From Phialocephala subalpina (Eukaryota > Ascomycota > Leotiomycetes > Helotiales > Mollisiaceae), in NCBI GenBank assembly GCA_900073065.1, contig FJOG01000010.1, positions 185,022-249,021 on the forward strand: a stretch of 64,000 bases of DNA, given 5' to 3'. The position numbers and the translations under genes are program-made. Positions 1 through 12,680 of this stretch are shown here, one piece after another. Under the pieces are notes generated by a model. The model was given only the letters and a program-made list of their open reading frames with translations. It was not told where the DNA came from and made no database searches. The first letter of the stretch is position 1. Each line of letters begins with the position of its first letter.

Positions 1-2
1 CT

Positions 3-3000
3 CTGTTACCGCGGCGAAACGAAGGCCCAGGAGTTCTGCAGGATGGCAATCAAATGTCTCTGCGGGAGCAGGAGAATGTTATCGACAAAATTGAGAAGGA
101 GAACTTTGGTCTGAAGTTGAAGATCCATTTCCTCGAAGAAGCTTTGCGGAAAGCCGGCCCTGGTTTTAGCGAAGCAGCATTGAAGGAGAATACCGAATTG
201 AAGGTGGACAAGGTCACGATGCAGAAGGAACTGCTTCGGTATCGGAAAACTCTGGCTTCCGCGGAACGAGATGTCGAGGTTTATCGGCAACAATTCAACG
301 AGATGCAGGAGAAAACCAAGCGGAAGCACCTGGACGACGGCCAGCGAGAAGAACTCGAGCGTCTGCGACGAGATGTGGAGGATAAGGAAGCAGAGTTGAG
401 AAGACTGAGGGCCCAGGAACATGATTTTGAGGACTTGCAAGACAAAGTTCATGATCTTGAGGCCGACCTCCGGGAGAAGAATCGTCTTTTGGACGACCGC
501 GACGATGACATAGAAAATCTCAAGGAGGATGTCGAGAAACGTGATGGCAAGATCTCTGACCTGGAAGAGGCCATCAAAAAGGCTGCACGACACGCTGTGG
601 AATTGGAGGAGAAAGCTCAAGTTGCCGGCGAGCTCCAAGAAGCCAAGGACATCATTGAAGATATGGGGCAAGAGTTGAAGCAAGCCAAGGAAGAATTGCA
701 GGAAGCCAGAGAGGATAGACAGGAGGCTATGAAGGAGAAGGGACGCGCAGAGGCCGACCTCGAGGAATTGCAAGAAGAGATGGCGAACAAGTCGATCACC
801 ACCAAAGGCCTCAGTCGTCAGATTGAGGAGAAAGCCAACAGGCTGCAAGATGACCTCGAGAACCTATCCGAGCAATACACAGCTTTGCAAGGACAGTACA
901 ACGACAAACTTCGAGAAGTCAGTAAATTGGAGGACAAGTTTGAGCAGCTGAGGCAAGACAGCGAACTCATAGAGCAGAGATTAAAGGACGGGCTAGAGCT
1001 CGTACGAAATGAGAAGGAATCCTCAGTTCGTGAGAAAGAGACCCTGACCAAAAAGCTTGGAGCCATCCAAAACGACCTTCGAAGAGCGAGCGAGGAGAGG
1101 GAAGCTTCCATCTGGGAGAAGGAGTCTCTATCTAAAAAGCTTGCAGCTGTTCAGAACGACCTCCACCAGCTAAACGAAGAGAAGAACCTTCTCCAATCCC
1201 GCCACGATGCACTTACGATTGAGTCCTCCAGCTTGCAACGAGACCTCGAGAGATCTCGCAAGACGATTGAAGATCTTGAAGACAAACTCCAGCACGAGAA
1301 GACTCTTTCCCTCAGCAGTGAACGAGAAATCAGAGATGAGTATAAGAGCGAGATTGCCCGACTCAACGAGGATATTGAGGATCTTCGAGCTCAGGCTCGT
1401 GCAAAGGAGCGACGTTACGACGAGGACCTTGATAAATGGGAGTCTGAACGCCGGAATCTAGAGTCTCAAATGCAAATCGCCAACGAGAAGGCTGCTGGCC
1501 TACAACGAACTATCGACAGATTGCAAGCAGCCGAGGGTACATTATCTGGAAAAGAGGCCAGACTTCAACAAGCTCTGCAAAGTGAAAAGGATCGTCATCA
1601 GGACCAAGAAACCGTCTTGAAACGCCAAATTGATGAACTCAACGAAGATGTCCAGGCTCGTCGTAAGGCTGTCGAAGATGTACGGTCAGAACTTGCAAAT
1701 GCCAAGGAAGAGCTTCGACTGAGTCAACGTGAGCAAAAGTCACTTGCCGAAAAGGTGGAAGGACTGGAAGATGAGGTTGAAATTCTACAGACGAGTTTGG
1801 ACGACGAGAGTGACCAGGCCAATCAAGATATTATGGCTGCGAAGAATGAATGCGAGAACCTTCGCCGGCAGGTGCAGTCACTCAAGCAAGGACTCAGCAG
1901 AGCCGAGTCTGCAGCTGCGGATGCTCGTGCAGAATTGGAAGCATTCCAAGGTGATCTGCAAGCTGGGGAGGGCAGCAACGAGCAACTGAACTCCAGATTG
2001 AATGACGTGGAAGAACAGCTTGCCAGAGTCAGACAAGAGAAGCAGAGTCTCAAAGATCAATTGTCAAATCTTAATTTAGAGCTACACTCCCTCCGCAGCT
2101 CAAAGGCAAGCGCTGAAGCGGAACGCGACGAGGCCAAGGGTCAGCTACAGGCAATGAAGCAACAGGAGGATGAAACATTCCGTCTTGACCAGGAACGTAT
2201 CGACTTGAGAGCCTCGAAGATGAAGCTAGACGGTGAGGTGCGCAGACTTCGGGACGAGAACAAGATTGTTTTGAACGAGAAGCAGACGCTTGAGCGGGAA
2301 CTGGAGTCAGAGATCGAGCGTGCTACCGCCGAAGAAAACCGCCTTAATACCGAGGTTCATGATCTCCAAAGGATTCTCAGGGGCTCGTCAGAGAAGCGAG
2401 AGCTCGCAGTCGCCAAGAAGACCATCCAGCAGCTCGAAGCACGAATTAGTGAGCTTGAAAGTCAAATTGGAGCTGGCGAAGGCCAAGCTGATACTGCACA
2501 TGAGCTGTCCATGATCCGCGGAGAACTGTCCTCAGCACGCCAAAAGGAGACCGAATACCTTCAGCGCGAGGCTGCTCAACGAGACACCCTCCGAGGCCTT
2601 AAACGCCAAATCACCGAGTTAGAACGCAAAGCCCACGATGCCGAGATCTCTCGATTTGTTTCATCTTCACCTCACTCGTCTGCCAGCGGCTCTGCACGTA
2701 AGTCCGAGGTCGTCGAAGTACGTGCTCAACTTGCAACTGCCCATCAAACGCTCAAGGATGTCCGAAGCCAGCTGAAAGAGAGCGAGAAGCAAGCTGCTCG
2801 GAACATCAGTGCACTCAATATCGACTTCCAAGCCCAGCAAGCAGCATGGGACAGCGAAAAGGACCAACTCGAACGCTCCCTCGACGAAGCGAACTTCGTG
2901 AAGGAAGAGCTCGCAACCAAGAATGCCGCCTTGGAATCAACAATCTCCAGACTTCGTAGCAAGATCGATCGTCTTGAGAAGGTACTTCAATCCGAACGCT

Positions 3001-3880
3001 TGAGTAAGAACGAAGAACAGACCTTGGTCCTCGAACGCCGAGAAATGCACGAGATGCTTCGAGAAACCCAGATGCAAGTTGAATCTCTCGAGATCGTGGT
3101 GGAGGAGAACGAGAAGAACATCGCAGCCATCTCCGTTGTAGAGACTGAGCTTCGTGCCCAACTCCATCGTGTCCGCGAGGAACGAGCAATGCAACGCTCC
3201 AAAGCCAACTTCGCGGCAGAGTCACTCTTGAAACTCGAACGCAAATACAACAAAGCGAAGGAGAACTGGCAAGCAGAGCTCAAAGCCTGGGATGAGAGAA
3301 AGAAGGCCTGGGAGCAAGAGAGGAAAACCTTGACTTCCGGTGTCCGATTTGTCAATACCTCCTTCTCGACAGTCGCAGATGAGTCCGAAGCAATCCAGCT
3401 CATGAAGCAGACCATGGAAGAGAAAGATAAGATTCACGTCAAGGAGATGCGAGGAATGAGTATGCAAATGGAATGGTTACGAAGGAAGTGGTCTCGTGAG
3501 GAGCAGTTCCGTGCCTCAGCCGCTTATGCGAAGAAGTATATGCAGCTACAAATCGATCTATTCGAAGCTTGGTACATTCCCCCTCTCCCTTCCTGCATTC
3601 TCCGAACTAACTTCTTCACAGTAATAAAGCAGATATCAAACTCCTCCTCTCAGCAGGCGTCACACTCCCACCCCGCGAACCAGAAAAGAAGAAAACTCTT
3701 CGTACAGTGGCTCAGGCGGTGCGAGCTACTATCCGTATGAAGAAATTTGCTGCGGATTGGGGGAAGAGTAGGAAATTGCATGATAGGATTAAGGCGAAGG
3801 TTGAGGAGCAGAAGATGAAGGGAGGACAAATTACGCCCAAGCAGACTACTCCTAGGAGAGTAAGCTCGAGGGTGGTATGA
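3..3880 (+). CDS. apsB: ApsB/Mto1-like microtubule-organising coiled-coil protein, 5'-truncated by the window edge
   Basis: The frame is open from base 3 with no stop upstream of the first ATG (54), so the gene starts outside the window. Exon 1 runs to 3571. A 50-bp intron (3572-3621, GTACAT...CACAG with a CTAAC branch) joins to an exon ending with TGA at 3878-3880. The visible part is about 1,275 residues. The first 40 residues after ATG 54 match a centrosomin N-terminal motif 1 (REQENVIDKIEKENFGLKLK, then IHFLEE), which recruits gamma-tubulin complexes in Cnn, Mto1 and ApsB proteins. Almost all of the rest is heptad coiled coil. After the splice the tail is short and basic, as expected of the Mto1/ApsB C-terminus. 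Family knowledge: ApsB/Mto1 sits at spindle pole bodies and septal MTOCs and affects nuclear distribution. The naming rests on the Cnn motif, the coiled-coil architecture and the C-terminus. Another Cnn_1N protein (Pcp1-like) is the main alternative. Confidence 0.8.
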
Positions 3881-4288
3881 TTGATGAGCGAGCCCTGAGT
3901 TTATTCATTTCTGCATTTTGTGTGTTCGTTGTTTTCGATGGAAGGCGTTGGAGGTATATCATTGATTGCATGGCATTGCAGGAGCGTTTCGAGATTACTT
4001 ACATTCATGAGGACTGGATCGGTGTTTGTTTATGCTTGTCCGAATGAAAATTGTCTAGGTTCAGAATACATTGATCGATTCTTGTCATATCACATCGTGA
4101 TTCCGTTCTTTTTGTTTTTCGGTCTTGAAAAAATGTCATCGACTTACATAAACACATTGAATGCCCAGGAGTTCCTATCCCAGATGGCCGACCAAAATCC
4201 GTATCACAATCACAAAATCCCTTCCCTTTGTGCTTTTCCCTTATGCACACATATGTCATGACGCCGAGTTTCCGATGAGGTTGATTAT

Positions 4289-6181
4289 TTACATGACGAA
4301 GAGGAGGTTTGTGTCTGTTATGGTCCAGTCAGCGGGTGCTCTGAGATAGAAGGAAGCATTTTATGCGGCTTACTCAGTGGATGGCTGCAACTCAGTTGTG
4401 GTTTCTGAGTATACTTTGTAGCGAGCTCGTCTCGAATGCTGTTGAGCAATTGGACGTAGCTTTGCTGTGGGTTCTTCTTCATAGCTGTGATGAAGGCCCA
4501 TGACATTGCACCAGTAGCTTGTGCGGCAATAGTAGCATCGGCACTAGAAGGGTATAGTCAGCATCAAGTCATCAAGCCGATATAAAGGGCATGAAGCCGA
4601 AGAAGAGGGGCAAGAGAGCGCTAGCTAGGTCACTTGACCCAACGTGACTCGCAGCCCTAAGCCCACGCCTCAGCCGTACTTGGCTTATGGCGCACGCTTA
4701 GAGCTTCATATATATATACATGGGGGGGGAGTCCCCAGTCAAGAACTAGCAATACAAAAGTGTGGCCAGGGTCTTGCCCAGTAGCCCAAAGTGGTATCTC
4801 CTCCAACGCCTCGCCAAGAGTCCAAAAACGCCACCCAATGACTTTTTGTTGCCAGGTCCCCATATCTACTGTTCTGACCTTCTGATTACGAGTATAGAGG
4901 TATGAAAGGGTATACTAACGAAGTTTGATCATCCTTGCTGCCGGACCACATGATGACATCGGCAGGAGATGTCTTTGTGGCCATAGTCTTGTTGTATGCG
5001 TCATCTCCGGACGTTGCCTTCTTGAAGAATCCCATCAAATTGCTAGCAACGCCACCGAGGTCACCTTGGCTATAAGATGAGATAACACCAAGAAGACCTT
5101 GTCCAGCCTCTTTGGCGAGGTTGGGCTCCTTGAGCACACCTTGAGTAGAGTAGATGTATGGCAGATCAAGAGCTGTTCCTGAGTGGCAGGAATCGAAGAT
5201 TGCCGTCAACCTCACACCAGGTTGGAGAGGGGTGACCATAATCCTGTGCATCTCATCATCGACAATATGGCCGACTTGTCGGAAGTCGACTGGGTAAATG
5301 ACCTCGTCGTATCCGTCTTCCTCATCTCCATCGAGATCTTTGGTTTGACCTCCATGGCCTTGTCACAGTTAGCGCTATTTGCTTCCAATGACGCAGGACT
5401 CTCACCCGAATAATGGAAAAACAATGAATCGTTGGGACGAGCATCCTTCACGAGCCAGTGCATTGCCCGCAAAATGTTTTGCTTCGTCGGCTGACTCATT
5501 GGGTTCTGTTGATCATCCGTGAGGATAACCATATCGTCTCTCTGGTAGCCAAAATTCTCGTGTAAGAATGATGACATATTCTTCACATCGTTGATGCATC
5601 CTCGCAGCTGTCCTCTCTGTCCAAAATAATTTATGCCAATCAGAAGAGCTTTCCTCCTTCCTGTACAGTTCGAGTATTGGAATGCGTATCCTTGTGGTGC
5701 ACCATTTCCGAAAGCTTGCATTTGTGAGGGGGGTGGTGGAGGGGCAGTCGGATTGCCGTTCACGTAGGCATTGGAGTTCACCGATGGCATACCTGGAAGA
5801 ATCATTTATTAGCATTCGCCATTATATGATTCCAAGGAAGGTTACCTGGTCTGCCATATTGAGGTTGATTCGGCGGCACGCCATTGTATCCGCCGTACTG
5901 TTGTGGAGGTGGCTACAGGCCAATTAGTTGTGGTTCCACAGGACACGAAAGTGCTCTTACTTGAGAATAGCCGTATGGCTGCTGGGGAGGAGGGGGTTGC
6001 TGGTAGCCATAGCCGTTTTGAGGAGGAGGAGGACCGTAGTTCTGCTGTCTGCGATGACCGTCAGTACTGATATCAGAATTGGAGAGCCTCGATCCTACGG
6101 GTAGTAGTTTGGCTGGGATTGGTACTGCTGTGGTGGTCCCCCGTATCCTCCGTGGTATCCAGCTCCTGGGTAGCCTGACAT
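4289..6181 (-). CDS. MCA1: Metacaspase-1 (caspase-like cysteine protease, C14 family), seven exons
   Basis: Exons on the minus strand are 6181-6099, 6048-5961, 5912-5846, 5792-5406, 5358-4920, 4543-4374 and 4314-4289. Together they give 1,260 nt, or 419 aa. The N-terminal prodomain is rich in Gly, Pro, Gln and Tyr (start [12 protein letters not shown]), typical of fungal type I metacaspases. The p20 region starts at [15 protein letters not shown]. The catalytic His is in HYSGHGG (about residue 210, formed across an intron) and the catalytic Cys is in FDSCHSGT (about residue 266). The protein ends in the family's TNLLFVM, which is reached only through the last intron. Family role: Ca-dependent Arg/Lys-specific proteolysis, aggregate clearance and stress-associated cell death in the cytosol. 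Start: no in-frame ATG lies upstream before the reading frame degrades. The sixth intron (4544-4919) is 376 bp, unusually long for this window. It uses a GTTAGT donor. Confidence 0.95.
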
Positions 6182-9100
6182 GTCTATGTGTGCGAGTTGT
6201 CGAGTTAGAAGAAGGTGCTGGTAATTGCTTCTTGTCGGCTTAACGCCGAAGGGCGCTTCCGAGAGATTGAAGATGGTTTCTCGCGACGAGGCTGAAGATG
6301 TCTGATTCAAATCTGATCCTGAGACAACCCTTGAGGATGTGGGATCAGGTCTTTCTTATAGATTGAAGCTCTCGCAAATTTCCGACCGAACGTGGGGAGG
6401 TTAGACTGGATCAAAAGGGAGCTCAGACCAGGGCGGGCAGTGTTGGTGCAGGCGTTGATCGTGGGAAGCGAGCACGGTTGCGAGATAGGCGGTCAGCGGA
6501 GTATCTGTGGCACTGTCGCTGCAGCCAAAAACAGAAGGGCTGAAACTCTGAATGTGGAAGAGGCGGGTGGAGTCGTGGATGTGGATGTGGATGTGGATGA
6601 TGAGGTGAAGCCAAACAGCGTTGGGGAGGTCAAGAACGAGAGAGGAGGGGTTACTGGGCTGGGTTGGGTCGGAGAGCAAAAGAGACGGATGGGCCTTCGC
6701 GGCTGATGGTGAAAAGATTTAGCCTGTCGCTTATGCCGACCCAGTCCAGTCTCGCCAGTCAAACCTCCTCTCCTCCCAGACAATCACCCATCCACCACCA
6801 TCCATCAACATCAGTTACAGCCATTGCAACGACAACACCACCCAGAGAGGTTGGACCTGATCTCTGCCCATTCGCCATCACAGGCCAGGCCAGGCCAGGC
6901 CAGCAACACGTCCTGCAGCGATTTTCTCATGCCCGCCCCTGTTTCTGCCTCTGCGCAGGAATCACGATGACCAGCAGAGCGCACGCACAAGGCTCCCTGT
7001 GAATCTCCGACCGGGGAGGAAAATGGCCTCGAGGCCAGACCCAGAGCCAGGGACCAAACCACGTCGGCGAACAACCCTCGCACTTGACGTGGTCCATCTG
7101 CTTTTCCTTGTCACTTCTGCTCAATTAGGATCCCCTGTGATGAGCTGCACAAGGATCATCTGAAAACCAATTCCAATACTCTGGTACGCATCGCGGAACG
7201 CTCCATCGCGTGCCATCCAACCAGAATCCCGTCATGCTATTCTGCCGGCCAAGGACGACTAAACTGGATGCACTTCGAGCACGCGTTTCCCACGAATTTT
7301 CTAGTATATACTAGACTGCACAATAGCTTCATTCCCTTCGCTGAACTAACATGTTGCGACTTAGGGTCCACGTCCGCGGTATCAGCGTGCTGTCATGCTC
7401 CGGAGCCAGGTTTACACGACACAGACTACTCTTAGTCCTAAACGCTTCGACTACACCTGCTGAGATGTGTCGTCTTCCTTCTTGCAGTCTTAGAGATGGG
7501 GCTTAGCAGTACACATACAGCTTCAGTTGTCTGTAACCAGCATATGCACTGTCTAGAAAGCATTGTGAGGTCAGAAGTCTCAGCATTCAGTCCGGCCTAT
7601 GGCATCGGCGATTATCTCGTCAGACAAGCTAGGCCTCACTTCCGTCACATTTCATTCAATAGGCATCTCAGGAGATGATTTCCGACGGGGAGTCGGCGAA
7701 GAAACCAGGTCAGCAGTTGGTTATTGGAAGTATGTTCTCCGCGACAAAACACACAACGCAAACAATCTACCCTCGTCCATGTGCCTGCAATAACCCACTC
7801 GCACGCTTCGAGCAGTGGACTGGCCGCGCATGCCAGCGGATGGGAGCTCACATTCGCCCAAGACCATCTGCACGGCAAATTAAAGTCAATGACTTGCTTG
7901 GGTACAAAACGCATCAGTGAAGTCCGGAGTCTGAGGGCAGAGATTTAGAGGGTTCTAACGGAGTGTCCGAAAGAATTACTTTGGTGGCTTGCGTCGAGTC
8001 CCCATGGCAGTAGCATGGCTTGCATGAAGCTCTTTGGCGAGCCGTTCTGATAGGGGGAGGAGATGCACTAGGTCTCATTCGGCAACGTGCGGGCCAGCCA
8101 TGTGGCAGCATGCTTTAGCCGCATTCAGAACAACAACACCTCCACCATATAAAAATATTGCAACGTTACTGGATACACTGGATAGCCGCATGCTTTGTCT
8201 CAAACTAGCCACATATCAACACACCGCAGAATGCAGCCTCATTGTCTCCTATTCGAGCATGGTCATCGAATTGGAAGCTTCGTAGCAACGGTAACCCGTG
8301 GACAGCCCCAGTTCCCCACGTTAAGGAAGGCGGAACGACAGGTTTAATTTAACTGGCTGGTTCACATGCAGAGCTCCATATTTTCGTTGCTACTGGTTCA
8401 TGAGAACCAATTGAGGGCATGCCGATCTCTCAGCCATCCAGAGGAGCCACTTCTATCGGAATCCGTCCCTTCATAGAAGCTTTCTTGAGGAGGCCCGAAG
8501 GATCAAAAGGCTTCGGTTGCATTGCTGATCTGCCGTTACTGGTCTCGCTTCCAACGGAATGGTCAATGCTCTGCCTTACAGATCTTGCTTGCAGATATCA
8601 TCATAGATCTCCTCGCCGACATCATGCAAGACTGTGGCTATGTACATCCCCTGTGTGGCCACGAAGCACATTACCCGCATAGATCTATTCATCCATCATC
8701 AATTCGGAGTCGACGCCCATCAGCTTCATTTCGACACGCCTCTGAGCATTTTTGGGGGCCTGATCATACCTCAAGATGCACGACAGCAACGTCCCAAGCT
8801 GCACGGATCATTGTACATTCTAATCGGAGCTGCCCTTGCAAATTGATGACTAGGAGAGCTGTGTTCGGCCTTGTTCATGCAAGACGTAAACTTCTGATGG
8901 TTCAAAATAGCACCCAATTACATCCTCATGCACGTTAAGGTCGTCATCCTAAACATTATGCTTAATTCAAGCAGCCTCCTCCAACAGTCAGCACCAAGTC
9001 GGCTCGAGCCAATAATGTATCAACATAGACAAAATCCTTCAACGTTTGGTCTAGTATGCATCAAGTCGATGTTGAGGACCACAACGTTACTCTCAACGCT

Positions 9101-9892
9101 TCCTTCCGAATATGCCTTACAGTCAGCATGCAAGATCTGGAGATCGTGGCATGATGATTCAAACAAGCTTTGGAGTCATCTTAGCTCTTACATGTACGGA
9201 GAATAGACAGGATCTCATCACCGCCCCCATCAAAGAGCCCGTCAGCTTTAGAATCGTTTTGCACGTCAGCCAGGTCTGGCCCGTATTCATTGTTCTATAT
9301 GTGGCATCGAGTCAGGCTTGTATTGGCTCCTTCAACTGACAGGAGACCTTTAGCAATTGTCCGATAATCATTTTCTTGTCACGAACAGTTGGCACGGCCT
9401 CAATAATTCAGTCTCCAATGTCGTGTCGATGTCGCCGAGTGTCCGAAGAGCTCAAGGGCAGCGCTTGACAGCTTGTTATCAGAGGCAATATTTCCAGAGG
9501 TTTCCTCAAATCATATCACGCCTTACTGTCACTGGAAACCGAAATAGACTTCAGCAGCCGTTCATATTTTAAAATAGGAGACTCACAGTTTTTAGGTGGA
9601 ATTTCTTCGACAGTCCGATTTTCACTTCACGAGAGCAACACTCAAGAGTAAGCGACGCCCCTCTGCTTTGTTTCACTGACTTCTCCACATTCTACAGATC
9701 TAGTCTATGTAGCCGCAAGGCCCGTAGTCATCGTGACCAATACACGAGAACCTCTACCAAACTCTCTACGGTATCGACCCCTCGCGCTACGCAGAATGCC
9801 TGTACCAATCTCTCGAAATATATGCAATAGATGCCGACGACGACTATAATAACATTCACATACCCCCAGACCAGGGTCTGCCTCCGCAGTAC
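6182..9892. other. 3.7-kb stretch without a recognisable gene
   Basis: Many short open frames exist on both strands, but none has a recognisable protein family, consistent splice sites or a neighbour in frame. The left part (about 6182-7300) is the metacaspase upstream region and contains small tandem repeats: about four GTGGAT units near 6576-6602 and a GGCCA run near 6879-6902. No tRNA-like A/B boxes were seen by eye. It may hold long UTRs, regulatory DNA or heavily decayed sequence. Confidence 0.5.
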
Positions 9893-12680
9893 TCACGGAC
9901 AGATTATTTTCCGTACCGCATTCCAACGACTATCCTTCTCTTGTGGTATCCTTCCAGGTCCCCATTCCTGAAGAAAAGTTGGACCAACAACACCACCACA
10001 TCTCGCAACCTGATCTATACACAACATTATTTGCGCATAAATAGTATTACCACGCTTAGCCTTCTTACTGCATTCCACCCCCAAAGCAGTGACTCCTCTT
10101 TTCTCTCCATCACGAGCGTGAACGTTCGCACCCCACCTAATCAACACACCCGTAGCAACTTTCTTGCCCAGCTTAACAGCGATATGCAGAGCGGATTCTC
10201 CTTGTCTGTTCCGGCGATTGACATCAGCCCCTGCTTTGCAGAGCCTAGAAAGCAATAGATCGGTAATATCGTCGTCTTCGCCGTCTCGAGTATGGATGAT
10301 GAAAGCCATGAGGGAGGTTGATCCTTTTTTGTCATAGTTGTCCATGTCCACTCCAGCATCTAGAAGCGCCTGCAGTTCTTCTTCACGTCTTTCACTATCG
10401 ACCTTGTGGACGTTGTTCGCAGGAGGGAGTTCCGGACGAAGCAAAGTGAAGGAGACTTCAGCCAAGCAATGCAAGCCATTGCGACCATCCTGGTCCTCAT
10501 ATTAGGGATATGACCACGCTCTCCGGATGATTCTCAGTAGATCCGCCTGCCGCTCATAGATCAACAGGTCTGCAACAGTCTCGATAGCAGTTTGAGAATA
10601 GTTGGGAGAAACTGGCATCTTGTGTTTCCTTTCGAACAGGGATCTGATCCGCTCTTCTGATATGCCAGCTAGTTCCAGCTGTGACCGGATCGTGCATCCA
10701 GACTTGTCCCAGCACGTTGGAATAGGAACCTTCAACGAGGATAGTTGGACCAAGGTTCTGTCGATGCTTGCTTTGTACAACCAAGGTTGAAGGAGTCGAT
10801 GGAGAGTTGTTCGTCCGAAACAGTCCCGCTGACGGAAATTGAACTGGTGGTATTGAAGCATGTTGAGCAACGAAAGGAAAAGACCGTTTGACTCGATAAC
10901 GGAAGTACGTACGAGGTGCAAAAACGTTTCTCCCGCTCTGTTTGTTGCATGTACGTCTGCTCCTCCGTTGATCAAGTAGAGCATTGACCATGCAGGTTTT
11001 CCCAATAAGGCGACGACATGAAGCACCGAGTTGCCAAAATCATCAGTGCAATTGAAATTACCGCCATCGATTTCACTGTATGGTCCATCCGGGGGGATCT
11101 TGTCGATGCTTGCGACGAGATTTCCATGGAAGAAGCTGTCAGGCATTCGGTGAGTTGGGGAACCACCTTTGCGCCTCGAAGATTCTTTAGAAGCCCAAGA
11201 GCTCGGTTATGCTGATTGGGTTGAGGTTGCGGGCGTTTAAGAGACTCGATGGATGCCATCGCACAGGATGCAAGGCCACCAGGAAGACCTCGGTGCTCAT
11301 TTGGTAGATCTGAAAAGGTTGACCGCCGGTTCTTGGGAACCTCTTCCATGCCGCGAGGTTTATGCATAAGGCTAGCCTGGATAGTGGAGAAGACTGTACT
11401 GTCCTTGTGTGAGAGAGTTGGGTGCTCATTTGTTGAAGAACCAGAGATAGTCCGGTTTTGCATGACTGACCAGACATCCTCGAGGCAGGACTCAGATCTC
11501 GACGTCAATTGTCTTTGCAATGCTCTTATTATATGAACGCTGGACTGGAATTATTTTGGCCTCGAAGTCATAGTTGTTTCTGAGCCAGGCGAAACGTGGG
11601 AGGGCAGACTGCTCGGAAGATGGTCTGGTTTCGTTGCAAGTGAGAGCGGTGCGTTCCATTTAGACGTGTTTAGGTTGTTCCCAAACCCGACAGTAGCTTT
11701 GGTGTTTGGATCCTGCTGGATAAGTGTCCCGGATACTATATCAAGCGACTAAGATGACGAGATCGTAGAAAGGAACGACTCTCAGTCCGATTGCAGAGAT
11801 GGGACATCGTTAATCGATGGAGAAGATTCTACTTGGGAAGCTCCCATGATTTGTATCGACGGCAGACTTCCTGACTCGCAGGAGGCTTCAATGGTACTGC
11901 CATCCAAGGCCCATACCAGAAAGTCCCAGATCTTCTCGTAACACTCGAAGTCTACCAAGTCGAAAGATACATCTTCTCGACGGCTTTTCTTCTTCGCGAG
12001 AGCGAATCCCTCCGGAGCCAGTATTCGATTGAGTCGCCATGTCCATCCAAACATCGATTGATCAAAGTTCTCCGGTCCGGGTTCAGTCCCGCCTTCACTG
12101 AACGGCAACACTTGAATAACTTGGTCCCCAGAAGTCCCATATTGCACCACGCCACAATGTAATTCACGACACTCTCCGCAAGATGCGAAGCCTGACCTTT
12201 GTCAGAACCTTGCGCCCACGAACCTGATTAGGCCGGCTTTGAAGGAAGACACTGAGTTGATTCTGGACATCTCGCTTGCTGCGAGCTAGTATTAGCGTTA
12301 CCACCCTTCATAGTACTCGTTAATCACTGACCATAGTGCGAAGTCCTTTGCTCGGAGTACTCTGATGATTTCCTCAATGGTCAGGTCGGTCATCAGGTAT
12401 AATCTGACTAATTTTCGCGAGCGAGAGGGTGTCCAGTCGTTGTTTGGTCTTCCTAGGTCTTTCTCTTCTTGTTGATATGGGCAGTCCTGCTCCCGCCATC
12501 TTGAGCATCACCGGAGCGTTTGCGCTTGTTCTTTGTAGTACTCTGACAATCCAGTATCGGTTGTGGCGCTTCGTATGGGCTAGTGGCGAAGCCCCTGTTG
12601 TTGGAACTGCTTTCTCCTTCCACACCAAACAGACCAAGCTGTCCCTGGACGCATTGTGCGTCACCCCTCTCTCTCACTTT
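9893..12680 (-). pseudogene. Decayed ankyrin-repeat gene, paralogue of the intact gene at 21358-24392
   Basis: Read on the minus strand, this region follows the intact ankyrin protein from its Lys/Arg-rich linker to the C-terminus, but in pieces. (1) A frameshift near 12453 separates a lysine-rich segment from one matching the paralogue's WTPSRSRKLVRLYLMT. (2) The equivalent intron can still be recognised at about 12280-12330. (3) A one-base insertion near 12175 leads to a TGA at 12163-12165. (4) Another frame change lies around 11150-11200. (5) An in-frame TAA at 10502-10504 splits TAIETVADL...YERQADLL from GRNGLHCLAEVS in the same frame. The C-terminal ankyrin part (10501-9893) is otherwise well kept, e.g. 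KGSTSLMAFIIHTRDGEDDD and GANVHARDGEKRG. No convincing start codon is visible at the 5' end. With several independent lesions this is very unlikely to be functional. I did not try to join the pieces. Confidence 0.85.

Noticed and set aside
6..848. 280-codon open frame on the minus strand
   Set aside because: It is antisense to the Leu/Glu-rich coiled coil of the ApsB-like gene. The Leu-rich translation is the expected mirror of Gln/Glu/Lys codons.
6095..6310. N-terminal extension of the metacaspase to 6310
   Set aside because: The extension starts with TTG, not ATG, and the family N-terminus MSGYPGAG begins at 6181.
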